Shown: positions 1 to 5,348, counted from the stretch's first letter. The stretch is 7,588 nucleotides of DNA from Thermoanaerobaculia bacterium (GCA_017999215.1 JAGOBQ010000197.1:1-7588); one strand, 5' to 3'. Numbers and translations are program-made. The notes: generated by a model from the letters alone, not told the origin.

Positions 1-50
1 CCTTCGCGGTGCGCGCTTCGCGCGGTCTGAGATGAAGACGGGGCGCGGGG

Positions 51-66
51 CGGAGCGTCGGCTCCG
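51..66 (-). terminator. Possible terminator hairpin after the five-gene minus-strand operon
   Basis: A perfect 6-bp stem (CGGAGC/GCTCCG) with a 4-nt loop lies about 85 nt past the stop of the PD40 gene. There is no U-tract on the minus-strand transcript, so it is not a canonical intrinsic terminator. It could be an RNA 3'-end stabiliser or a chance GC palindrome. Confidence 0.2.
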
Positions 67-75
67 GACCGCGCG
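65..75 (+). repeat. Intergenic 11-mer CGGACCGCGCG, copy 1
   Basis: Identical 11-mers occur at 65-75, 1141-1151 and 3732-3742, all in gaps between genes and all next to or inside GC-rich inverted repeats. This copy shares 12 bases (a leading C) with copy 3. The base composition makes some coincidence plausible. Confidence 0.35.
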
Positions 76-151
76 GCGAGGGCAGGTACGGGAAACGGCC
101 GACACGAAGAGGCTCGCCTGGGGCGCGACCTTCCGAGGCGTCGAGCGCCGC

Positions 152-1120
152 CTACGGCCGGTCCCCGGTCTCCTTCCGTGACGCGGGCCGGAGATCAGGT
201 TCGGGGATGTCGGCCGCGTCGGCGGGCGCCGTCACGAGCCGATAGCCGATCCGGTAGATGTCGAGGCGCCCGGCGTTGTCGTCGGGCCTGTGCGAGGAGA
301 AGTAGAGGACGCCGGGCTCTGCCGCGGTCGTGGAGGGACCGAGGTTCCAGCTCTTCGCGGCATTGACCTCGGGGCCGAGTCGGCGTGGCGGGGCGTATCG
401 ACCGTCGTGCCACGCCGCGAGCCAGAGGTCGGCGCCCTCCTGGTCCTTTGCCCGTCGCGTGAAGACGAGGCTGCGGCCGTCGTCGAGATAGGCGGCGTCG
501 AAGTCCTCGTCGGGGCCGTTCACGACGGGCAGCGGGAGCGGCTCGCCCCACTCCCCGTCGACGAGCCGCGACACGAAGAGGTCGTGAAGGCCCGCCCCGG
601 GCCGACCGTCCGTCGCGAAGAGGAGCGTCGAGCCGTCGGGGCTGACGACGGGCGCCCACTCGTCTCCCGGCGAGTTCACGCGAGGGCCGAGGTTGCGTGC
701 GGAGCCGTACCGGCCGGAAGAGGGGTCGAGCGGCGCGAACCAGAGGTCGTCCCCGCCGGAGCCCCCGGGGCGGTTGCTGAAGAAGAAGACGCCGCTTCCG
801 TCGGGCGCGAACGAGGGGTCGAAGTCGTTCTGCGGCGAGCAGAAGGGGGCGGCCGAAGGAGCGCTCCAGGCGGCGCCCTCCTTGCGGCTTTCCCAGAGGT
901 CCCAGCCGCCCGGGCCGCCCGGCCGGTTCGTGGATCCCCAGAGGACGCGCGTGCCGTCGGGGCTGAGGGCGACCTTGACCTCGCTGAACTCCGAGGAGAC
1001 GCGGCCGCGGGCGAAGACTTCCGCCGGGCCGGTGTAGCCGATGAGCGGAGCCGGGGAGTCGGTGCGGACGGGGGAGACGGCGAGGACGAGGAGCGCGAGG
1101 GCGAGCCGCCGCTTCGTCAC
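152..1120 (-). CDS. Exported PD40/TolB-like beta-propeller protein
   Basis: Predicted 322-residue exported protein. It starts with a GTG at 1120, preceded by a good ribosome site (GGAGGA on the minus strand, 1131-1136, 10-nt spacing). The N-terminus has a KRR basic patch and a hydrophobic core (residues 6-16), typical of a signal peptide. The rest is built from about five blades of the PD40 (WD40-like) type. The turn motif S/A-P-D-G appears at residues 53-56, 105-108 and 160-163, with a variant DDG at 213-215. Each blade closes with a D-L-W/F-like strand (residues 74-76, 124-127, 180-182, 231-233, and DIY at 287-289). Such propellers in TolB and PD40 exoproteins act as periplasmic or surface binding platforms; the ligand here cannot be read from sequence. 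It lacks the OmpA domain sometimes fused to PD40. It lies 48 nt after the PGPGW gene and is probably the last gene of the operon. A single cysteine (residue 94) lies outside any lipobox. Family is confident, function unknown. Confidence 0.85.
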   Translation of the reverse strand: MTKRRLALALLVLAVSPVRTDSPAPLIGYTGPAEVFARGRVSSEFSEVKVALSPDGTRVLWGSTNRPGGPGGWDLWESRKEGAAWSAPSAAPFCSPQNDFDPSFAPDGSGVFFFSNRPGGSGGDDLWFAPLDPSSGRYGSARNLGPRVNSPGDEWAPVVSPDGSTLLFATDGRPGAGLHDLFVSRLVDGEWGEPLPLPVVNGPDEDFDAAYLDDGRSLVFTRRAKDQEGADLWLAAWHDGRYAPPRRLGPEVNAAKSWNLGPSTTAAEPGVLYFSSHRPDDNAGRLDIYRIGYRLVTAPADAADIPEPDLRPASRKETGDRP

Positions 1121-1130
1121 GGAGGGATTC

Positions 1131-1136
1131 TCCTCC
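1131..1136 (-). promoter_or_regulatory. Ribosome binding site GGAGGA for the PD40 gene
   Basis: Minus-strand GGAGGA lies 10 nt before the GTG at 1120 and supports that start. It can pair with nearby CCCTCC in a weak hairpin (GGAGG at 1121-1125 with CCTCC at 1132-1136 on the plus strand), which could modulate access, but the stem is only 5 bp. A second GC palindrome (1137-1151) sits directly upstream. Confidence 0.6.
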
Positions 1137-1140
1137 CGCG

Positions 1141-1151
1141 CGGACCGCGCG
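1141..1151 (+). repeat. Intergenic 11-mer CGGACCGCGCG, copy 2
   Basis: This copy lies in the 48-nt gap between the PGPGW and PD40 genes. It forms the right part of a near-perfect palindrome (CGCGCG at 1137-1142 with CGCGCG at 1146-1151, 3-nt loop). With copy 3 it shares a longer stretch of one variable base followed by CTTC. Confidence 0.35.
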
Positions 1152-1168
1152 ACTTCGCGCCGGACGCG

Positions 1169-1483
1169 CTACGGCTCGGCCGGCGGCGCCGCTCCGTTGC
1201 GCGGCTTTCGCCGGCTTCGGCGCCAGGTCTTCAGCTTCAGCCAGACCTTCTCGACGCGCGGGTGGCGCTGGCGCCAGCGGCGGATCTTGCGCTGGAACCA
1301 GCGGCTCTCGACGTAGAGGATCAGCGCGCCGGCGACCGCGAAGCGCCATCCCTGGACGAACGGGATGAGGCCGCCGGCGAGGACGGCCACGAGGAGCGTC
1401 CAGCCGAGCGTGAGGAGCGCGATCCGCACCAGGTGGTGGCGGCGCTTCACGAGGCCGCGCAGGGGTGCGGGAGCCTCGATCAC
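1169..1483 (-). CDS. Small PGPGW-like two-helix membrane protein
   Basis: Predicted 104-residue inner-membrane protein. The frame stays open further upstream inside the exonuclease gene, so the start must be chosen: a GTG at 1483 overlaps the exonuclease stop as GTGA, the same junction used elsewhere in this operon. There is a short N-terminal cytoplasmic stretch with basic RGLVKRR, a first hydrophobic helix (about residues 21-42), a tight turn and a second helix (about 46-60). The turn GLIPFVQGWRF matches in position and pattern the Pro-Gly-Trp turn that names the PGPGW family (PF09656), although the PGPG core is degenerate. The tail (63-93) is very basic (RKIRRWRQR, RRSRRK) and should face the cytoplasm. 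The family has no established biochemical role, and I cannot infer one beyond membrane location. A generic small membrane protein of another family is the alternative. Confidence 0.75.
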   Translation of the reverse strand: MIEAPAPLRGLVKRRHHLVRIALLTLGWTLLVAVLAGGLIPFVQGWRFAVAGALILYVESRWFQRKIRRWRQRHPRVEKVWLKLKTWRRSRRKPRNGAAPPAEP

Positions 1484-2295
1484 TTGCGCGTCGGGAAGCG
1501 TCCCTCGCGGGCCTCGCGGACGATCCGCTTCGCCTCGTCGGGGAAGTCCGCCTCGAGCATCCATTCGAGGTACTCGGGGCTCTTCGCGGCGACGTCTGCG
1601 AGGAGCTGGCCGCGCTTGGCGCCGAAGTTGAAGACGGCGGCGCCGTCCCGCCAGACGAAGCGCTTGTCGGCGTCGACCCAGCGCCCCTCGAGGGGCGCGG
1701 TGAACGCGGCGAGGGCGGCGATGTCGCGCGGGAGGTCGTCGTAGCGGGTCAGCTGGCCCGCGAGGACCTCCGCGGCGGCGATCGAGTCGGCGAGCGCGGA
1801 GTGGGCGCCCGCGTGATCCCGCCCGACGAAGGCGCGGACGGCGGCCCCGAGGTCGCGCGGCTCCTTGCGGAAGTAGATGACCTGGGCGTCGACGACCCGC
1901 CGGCCGTCGAAGGAGAAGGGAACCTTGACGCGCTCGAGCTCGCGGCCGAGGAGCGGGATGTCGAATCCGCGGAGGTTGTACCCGGCGAGGTCGCACCCCT
2001 CGAGGAACACCGCGAGGCGTGGGCCGACCTCGGCGAGAGTGGGGCAGTCGGCGACGTCGGCGTCGGTGATCCCGTGGACGGCGGTCGCCTCGGAGGGGAT
2101 CTTCACGCCCGGGTTGACGCGCGTCTCGAAGACGGAGACCTCCCCGTCGGGCGAGACCTTCACGGCGGCCACCTCGACGATCCGGTCGGTGAGGCGGTCG
2201 GGGCCCGTCGTCTCGAGGTCGAAGACGACGAGCGGGGCGCCGTCGCAGAGGGTTCGCAGGACCTCGAGGGCTCCGGGGGGAAGGATCTCGTTCAC
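1480..2295 (-). CDS. DEDDh 3'-5' exonuclease (DnaQ/epsilon-like) with extra C-terminal domain
   Basis: Predicted 271-residue nuclease. The GTG start at 2295 overlaps the pseudouridine synthase stop as GTGA. The exonuclease fold spans about residues 20-182 and all four metal-binding acids and the general base are visible: Exo I DLETTG (D26, E28), Exo II GYNLRGFD (D112), and Exo III HSALAD (H165, D170). It should remove nucleotides from DNA or RNA 3' ends using two metal ions, as in DnaQ and RNase T relatives. A second segment (about 205-265) reads FNFGAKRG...SPEYLEWML..DFPDEAKRIV and resembles the small domain found after some bacterial DEDDh exonucleases (DUF3820/PF12843-like, from memory). 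No polymerase-binding clamp motif is evident and there is no linked dnaE, so this is more likely a stand-alone repair or RNA-trimming enzyme than the replicative proofreading subunit. Substrate is unknown. Confidence 0.9.
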   Translation of the reverse strand: MNEILPPGALEVLRTLCDGAPLVVFDLETTGPDRLTDRIVEVAAVKVSPDGEVSVFETRVNPGVKIPSEATAVHGITDADVADCPTLAEVGPRLAVFLEGCDLAGYNLRGFDIPLLGRELERVKVPFSFDGRRVVDAQVIYFRKEPRDLGAAVRAFVGRDHAGAHSALADSIAAAEVLAGQLTRYDDLPRDIAALAAFTAPLEGRWVDADKRFVWRDGAAVFNFGAKRGQLLADVAAKSPEYLEWMLEADFPDEAKRIVREAREGRFPTRK

Positions 2296-3023
2296 GCCGG
2301 GATCATCTCAGACGCGGGCGCCGCGAACGTCCAGGCGCCGTCCGGGTCGCCGGGAGGGCCCGCCCAGACGATCCGGACGGCGCGCAGGAGAGGGGCCGGA
2401 CCGGACGGGTCGCAGGCCGGGTCGTAGAGCGGGTCGTTCCGGAGCGGGTGGCCGATCGCGGCGAGATGGACTCGCAGCTGGTGCATCCGCCCGGTCTCGG
2501 GCGTCAGCTCGAGGAGGGCGTCGTCGCCGCGGCGCCCGAGGAGTCTCCAGCGGGTGAGGGCGGGGCGCCCGGCGGGATGCGCGGCGCAGCGGGCGGGCGG
2601 CGGGAGCGGCGGGACGCCGGAGAGCCCCTCGCCGCGAAGGAGCCGCGCGGCGCGGTCGGGGCCGTAGGCGGCGCGGACGGCGCGCGCGAGGAGCCCCGGT
2701 TTGCCGGTGCGGTGCTCGAGGAGCGGGAGGTCGATCACCCCTTCGGCCGCCTCGGGGACGCCGCGCGCGAGCGCGAGGTAGCTCTTCGTCACGCGCGTCG
2801 GCCAGGCCGCGTGGGCCGCGCGCAGGGCCTCGTCGCCCCGCGCGAGGAGGAGGAGGCCGGAGGTGATCCGGTCGAGGCGGTGAACGAGGTGCACGTCGTC
2901 GCCGAGCGCGTGGCGCGCCTCGGCGAGGAGGCTCCCCGGGCCGTGCGCGGCCTGCCCCGCCTCCTTGTCGAACGCGAGGTACGCCTCGGCCCCGCCCGGC
3001 GCCGGGAGGGGGCGGAGCGTCAC
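2292..3023 (-). CDS. RluA-family RNA pseudouridine synthase
   Basis: Predicted 243-residue enzyme that would isomerise uridine to pseudouridine in rRNA or tRNA. The frame is open far upstream through the SemiSWEET gene, so I chose the GTG at 3023, which forms a GTGA overlap with that gene's stop and leaves only ten residues before the first family strand. The catalytic motif HRLDRITSGLLLLA places the nucleophile at D52. The family motif TGRMHQLRVHLAAIGHP (residues 177-193), followed by NDPLY, completes the RluA active-site signature. The stretch SYLALARG (81-88) matches the conserved strand after the catalytic loop. There is no S4 RNA-binding domain, so it is a minimal RluA type; RluB/RsuA types have a different catalytic context (GRLD). 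Which RNA position it modifies cannot be told from sequence. The segment 100-160 is rich in Arg, Ala and Pro and poorly conserved. Confidence 0.92.
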   Translation of the reverse strand: MTLRPLPAPGGAEAYLAFDKEAGQAAHGPGSLLAEARHALGDDVHLVHRLDRITSGLLLLARGDEALRAAHAAWPTRVTKSYLALARGVPEAAEGVIDLPLLEHRTGKPGLLARAVRAAYGPDRAARLLRGEGLSGVPPLPPPARCAAHPAGRPALTRWRLLGRRGDDALLELTPETGRMHQLRVHLAAIGHPLRNDPLYDPACDPSGPAPLLRAVRIVWAGPPGDPDGAWTFAAPASEMIPA

Positions 3024-3298
3024 GTCGCGCGGCCGCGGAAACGGAGGGCGGAGAAGACGACGGCGAGGCTCCCGGCGAGGTTCGCCGACATCCCGAGGAC
3101 GATCTCGACGAGGCCGAAGCGGATGCCGTACGTCAGCCAGATGACCTGGCCGAGGAGGAAGAGGAGGTACGTCAGGAGCGACACGTCGTCGCTCGACCTC
3201 CGCTTCCAGATGCGGACCGCCTGCGGGACGTAGGCCGCGCCGCTCCCGACGCCGACGGCGCCGACGAGGACCTTGAGGACGGAATCGAAGGTCTCCAT
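3020..3298 (-). CDS. SemiSWEET / PQ-loop family transporter
   Basis: Predicted 92-residue inner-membrane protein with three hydrophobic helices (about residues 8-27, 41-58 and 63-84), the size of a SemiSWEET, which dimerises to form a facilitative sugar pore. The PQ hallmark is in helix 1 (AAYVPQAVRIWKRRSSDDVS, P25-Q26), followed by the usual basic and Ser/Asp loop. W54 in the WLTYG motif and N73 in helix 3 are the likely substrate-pocket pair, but they are further apart here than I recall for characterised members. ATG start at 3298 and no clear Shine-Dalgarno; a TAGGCT box lies 9 nt upstream, suggesting a nearly leaderless transcript. It heads a five-gene operon, and its stop overlaps the pseudouridine synthase start. 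Transport of a small sugar is the family expectation; other PQ-loop substrates are possible. Confidence 0.88.
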   Translation of the reverse strand: METFDSVLKVLVGAVGVGSGAAYVPQAVRIWKRRSSDDVSLLTYLLFLLGQVIWLTYGIRFGLVEIVLGMSANLAGSLAVVFSALRFRGRAT

Positions 3299-3307
3299 GG
3301 GGCGGGG

Positions 3308-3313
3308 AGCCTA
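3308..3313 (-). promoter_or_regulatory. -10-like box TAGGCT for the SemiSWEET operon
   Basis: TAGGCT on the minus strand ends 9 nt before the SemiSWEET ATG, matching the T-A-n-n-n-T core. Transcription starting 6-8 nt downstream would give a 5' leader of about 1-3 nt. The upstream TTGTAG (3329-3334) is a weak -35 candidate at a short 15-nt spacing. Confidence 0.4.
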
Positions 3314-3329
3314 GCAGGGCGGCCGGCCC

Positions 3330-3335
3330 TACAAT
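3330..3335 (+). promoter_or_regulatory. -10 box TACAAT directly before the DUF4920-like gene
   Basis: TACAAT differs from the TATAAT consensus by one base and ends 6 nt before the ATG at 3342, so a normal start site would fall on the ATG itself. The GGAGG at 3336-3340 is only 1 nt from the ATG, too close for normal Shine-Dalgarno use, which also favours leaderless translation. Confidence 0.55.
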
Positions 3336-3341
3336 GGAGGC

Positions 3342-3704
3342 ATGAGAGCGGGACCGTTCCTCGCCGCGTTCCTCCTCGCCGGGCTGACGGTGTCGGCTCC
3401 GGGGGCGGAGCTTTACGGCCGCCCGCTGCGCGGGCTGTCTCCCGTTCCGATCGCCCAGCTCCAGCGGAAGGCCGCCGACTACGACGGCCGGACGGTCCGC
3501 GTGAAGGGGGAGGTCCGCTCGGAGCGCGGGACGTTCCACCTGGTGGACGGCGACGCGTCGCTCCGCGTGACGATGCGCGACGCCGACTCGGCCCTCCCGT
3601 CCGACGCGAACGGCGCGTCGGCGACCGCGGAAGGGGTCTTCCGCGCGAAGGGCCCGGGGGGCGCGCCGGGCCTCGAGGCGACCGGCCTCGAGCTGACGCG
3701 CTGA
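3342..3704 (+). CDS. Small exported DUF4920-like OB-fold protein, cysteine-free
   Basis: Predicted 120-residue protein with a signal peptide (hydrophobic residues 5-18, likely cut after APGA at 19-22), so a mature periplasmic domain of about 98 residues. The mature part runs LYGRPLRG...VPIAQLQRKAADYDGRTVRVKGEV...GTFHLVDGDASLRVTMRD...ATAEGVF. This pattern of Y-x-G-R/K-x-V-x-V-x-G-x-V, a short hairpin and a paired V-x-G-V strand resembles the DUF4920 family (PF16267) and related OB-fold domains. Family members usually carry a Cys...Gly-Cys-Trp motif in the hairpin; here that place reads SERGTFHLVDG, with no cysteine anywhere in the protein. No function is known. It has its own promoter and stands 68 nt before the Hsp70-like gene, with possible terminator hairpins between, so it is likely a single-gene unit. 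Assignment to DUF4920 is by memory of the pattern; another OB-fold family is possible. Confidence 0.65.
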   Translation: MRAGPFLAAFLLAGLTVSAPGAELYGRPLRGLSPVPIAQLQRKAADYDGRTVRVKGEVRSERGTFHLVDGDASLRVTMRDADSALPSDANGASATAEGVFRAKGPGGAPGLEATGLELTR

Positions 3705-3742
3705 GGCGGCCCGCCGCCCCGCGCGGAGAGCCGGACCGCGCG
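3705..3742 (+). terminator. Tandem GC hairpins after the DUF4920-like gene
   Basis: Two stem-loops follow the stop codon directly. The first is GGCGG (3705-3709) with CCGCC (3714-3718), 4-nt loop. The second is CGCGCGG (3720-3726) with CCGCGCG (3736-3742), a 7-bp all-GC stem with a 9-nt loop, followed by CCTTCC. The U-tract is poor. Position between a stop codon and the next promoter box suggests termination or 3'-end protection. Confidence 0.45.
3732..3742 (+). repeat. Intergenic 11-mer CGGACCGCGCG, copy 3
   Basis: Third exact copy, forming part of the loop and the right arm of the 7-bp hairpin at 3720-3742. With copy 2 it shares the 11-mer, one variable base and CTTC. Confidence 0.35.
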
Positions 3743-3757
3743 CCTTCCGAAAGCCCG

Positions 3758-3763
3758 TAAACT
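3758..3763 (+). promoter_or_regulatory. -10-like box TAAACT for the Hsp70-like gene
   Basis: TAAACT ends 9 nt before the ATG at 3773, so the predicted transcript would start 1-3 nt ahead of the ATG. Only a weak GGGA (3765-3768) could act as Shine-Dalgarno. The arrangement copies the two promoters in the 3299-3341 gap. Confidence 0.45.
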
Positions 3764-3772
3764 CGGGACGCC

Positions 3773-5269
3773 ATGCGCCTCGGCGTCGACTTCGGAACGA
3801 CCCACACGGTGGTGACGATGGTCGACCGCGGGAACTACCCCGTGGTCGGCTTCGAGGGGGGGGACCCCCTCCCGTCGCTCGCGGCGGTCCTCCCGTCGGG
3901 GGAGCTCCGCTTCGGCTTCGAGGCGGCGGCGGTGAGGCACGAGCCGGGGGTGAGCGTCCTTCGCTCGTTCAAGCGGCTCCTCGCCGACGCGGGACCGCGG
4001 ACCGAGATCGACACGGGCGGCCGCCCCGTCCTCCTCCTCGACCTCCTCGCGGGGTTCCTCGCCCAGGTGCGGGAAGACCTCCTCGCCCGCTCGAACGCCG
4101 GGATCGGAGAGGACGAGCCGCTCGAGGCAGCGGTCTCGGTCCCCGCGAACTCCTCGAGCGCGCAGCGCTTCCTGACGCTGGAGGCGTTCCGCGCGGCCGG
4201 GTGGGCGCCCGTCGCCCTCCTGAACGAGCCGTCGGCCGCCGGCTTCGAGTACGCGCACCGCTTCCGCTCGACGATCACGTCGCGGAGGGAGCACGTCCTC
4301 GTCTACGACCTCGGGGGAGGGACGTTCGACGCGTCGCTCCTCCGGATGGCGGGGAAGACGAACGAGGTCGTCACGAGCGAGGGGGTACGGCGCCTCGGCG
4401 GCGACGACTTCGACGAGGCGATCCTCCGGGCCGTCCTCGAGCGGGCCGGAGCCGGGGAGCCGGACGCGGGGACCCGCGACCTCCTCCTCGAGGAGTGCGC
4501 GCGCCAGAAGGAGGCGGTCGGGCCGAACACGAAGAAGCTCGTCCTCGACCTGTCGCCGCTCGACCTCCCGCCGGTCGCCCTCCCGATCGAGGAGGCGTAC
4601 GAGGCGTGCGCTCCGCTCGTCGAGCGGACGATCGAGGCGAGCGAGCCGGTCCTCGCGGCGGCGGGGGTGGAGGAAGCCGAGCTCGCCGGCGTCTACGTCG
4701 TCGGCGGGGCGGGCGCCTTCCCGCTCGTCGGACGAAGGCTTCGGGAGCGGTTCGGGGAGCGGCGCGTGAAGCGCTCGCCGCACCCGTTCGCCGCGACTGC
4801 GGTGGGACTCGCGCTCTTCCTCGACGGCGAGGCGGGCTACACGCTCGCCGACCGCCTGACGCGGCACTTCGGCGTCTTCCGCGAGGCGGCGGCCGGGGAG
4901 GAGGTCGTCTTCGACCCGATCTTCCCGAAGGACCTCTCGCTCCCGTCGCCGGGCGAGGCGCCGCTCGTGGCGGTCCGCCGGTACCGCGCGGCGCACGACC
5001 TCGGGCACTTCCGGTTCGTGGAGTGCAGCCGCATCGTCGACGGGCGCCCCGACGGGGACGTCGCGCCGTGGCAGGACCTGAAGTTCCCGTTCGTCGCCGC
5101 GCTCCGGGGCCGGCGGCTGGACGGCGCCTCGGCGCGCCGGCTCGCCGAGCCGGGGCCGGAGGTGGAGGAGGTCTACTCCTGCTCCGACGCCGGGGCGGTC
5201 TCGGTGACGATCCGCGTCCCGGCGGACGGCTACTCCCGGACCTTCCGCCTCGGCCGGCCCTCCTTCTGA
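3773..5269 (+). CDS. Hsp70-family ATPase/chaperone without helical lid
   Basis: Predicted 498-residue cytoplasmic protein. The nucleotide-binding domain (about residues 1-352) has every Hsp70 signature: phosphate-1 GVDFGTTHTV (4-13), RSFKRLL with the lysine (K67) matching DnaK K70, connect-1 NEPSAAG (151-157), phosphate-2 VYDLGGGTFDASLL (177-190, D179 and T184), GGDDFDEAI (209-217), and adenosine loop VVGGAGAFPLVG (309-320). ATP binding and hydrolysis should be intact. DnaK is about 640 residues; here only about 145 follow the ATPase domain. They start with RLTRHFGVFREAAAG...VVFDPIFPKDLSLP, which resembles the first strands of the Hsp70 beta-sandwich substrate domain, and end in a strand-rich region at residue 498. 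The hydrophobic DnaK linker (VLLLDV) and the helical lid are absent. No dnaJ or grpE is adjacent, so this is not the housekeeping DnaK; a specialised Hsp70-like factor is likely. Its substrate is unknown. Confidence 0.9.
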   Translation: MRLGVDFGTTHTVVTMVDRGNYPVVGFEGGDPLPSLAAVLPSGELRFGFEAAAVRHEPGVSVLRSFKRLLADAGPRTEIDTGGRPVLLLDLLAGFLAQVREDLLARSNAGIGEDEPLEAAVSVPANSSSAQRFLTLEAFRAAGWAPVALLNEPSAAGFEYAHRFRSTITSRREHVLVYDLGGGTFDASLLRMAGKTNEVVTSEGVRRLGGDDFDEAILRAVLERAGAGEPDAGTRDLLLEECARQKEAVGPNTKKLVLDLSPLDLPPVALPIEEAYEACAPLVERTIEASEPVLAAAGVEEAELAGVYVVGGAGAFPLVGRRLRERFGERRVKRSPHPFAATAVGLALFLDGEAGYTLADRLTRHFGVFREAAAGEEVVFDPIFPKDLSLPSPGEAPLVAVRRYRAAHDLGHFRFVECSRIVDGRPDGDVAPWQDLKFPFVAALRGRRLDGASARRLAEPGPEVEEVYSCSDAGAVSVTIRVPADGYSRTFRLGRPSF

Positions 5270-5287
5270 GCTCCGTTCGTCGACCCC

Positions 5288-5303
5288 CGGCGTCCGTTCG
5301 CCG
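5288..5303 (+). terminator. Weak hairpin after the Hsp70-like gene
   Basis: CGGCG (5288-5292) pairs with CGCCG (5299-5303) across a 6-nt loop, starting 18 nt after the stop codon. There is no U-tract. It is a possible terminator or 3' stabiliser and a weak candidate. Confidence 0.25.
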
Positions 5304-5334
5304 AATCGTCCGGGCGGAATCCCCGCGGCCGACG

Positions 5335-5340
5335 TAAGGT
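5335..5340 (+). promoter_or_regulatory. Possible -10 box TAAGGT for the LiaF-kinase operon
   Basis: TAAGGT fits the T-A-n-n-n-T pattern of the other boxes and lies 38 nt before the ATG. A start site 6-8 nt downstream (about 5346-5348) would open the mRNA almost exactly at the hairpin at 5349-5363. No -35 element is recognisable. Confidence 0.3.
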
Positions 5341-5348
5341 GAGGGAGA

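Larger units (their letters stand above)
1..151. other. Non-coding left edge with small GC hairpins
   Basis: I see no supportable gene here. It lies beyond the stop codon of the minus-strand PD40 gene. It contains two small perfect inverted repeats: GCGCG at 11-15 with CGCGC at 19-23 (3-nt loop), and CGGAGC at 51-56 with GCTCCG at 61-66 (4-nt loop GTCG). Neither is followed by a T-run on either strand, so a terminator role is only possible. A plus-strand frame open from base 1 to a TGA at 28-30 could be the tail of a gene off the left edge, but ten codons are too few to judge. One copy of a short intergenic repeat lies at 65-75. Confidence 0.5.
3299..3341. promoter_or_regulatory. Divergent promoter region, 43 nt
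   Basis: This is the only DNA between two divergent genes, both starting with ATG. It must hold both start signals unless promoters lie inside coding sequence. The boxes TACAAT (plus, 3330-3335) and TAGGCT (minus, 3308-3313) lie 16 nt apart, so two polymerases could hardly bind together. No good TTGACA box is visible for either direction. Confidence 0.5.

Noticed and set aside
1..30. Tail of a plus-strand gene ending with TGA at 28-30
   Set aside because: Only nine codons are visible, they resemble a GC palindrome more than coding sequence, and codon choice (TGC, CTT) differs from the neighbours.
290..1744. A 484-codon plus-strand open frame opposite the PD40, PGPGW and exonuclease genes
   Set aside because: Low-complexity Glu/Arg/Ala/Gly product, no domain motif, no ribosome site, and it spans three well-supported genes on the other strand.
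1169..1996. A longer 275-residue version of the PGPGW-like protein
   Set aside because: The first about 170 residues are an Arg-rich out-of-frame reading of the exonuclease gene. The membrane part begins only after the GTG at 1483.
2292..3539. A longer 415-residue version of the pseudouridine synthase
   Set aside because: The upstream extension runs through the SemiSWEET gene and the divergent promoter gap and is a repetitive Arg/Pro stretch. The GTG at 3023 gives a family-sized enzyme and the same overlap as neighbouring genes.
5316..5336. ECF-sigma-type promoter (GGAAT ... CGTA) before the LiaF-like gene
   Set aside because: The spacing is only 12 nt, shorter than the roughly 16 nt usual for ECF promoters, and GGAAT is a partial match. 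It would have suited an envelope-stress operon but the sequence does not support it.
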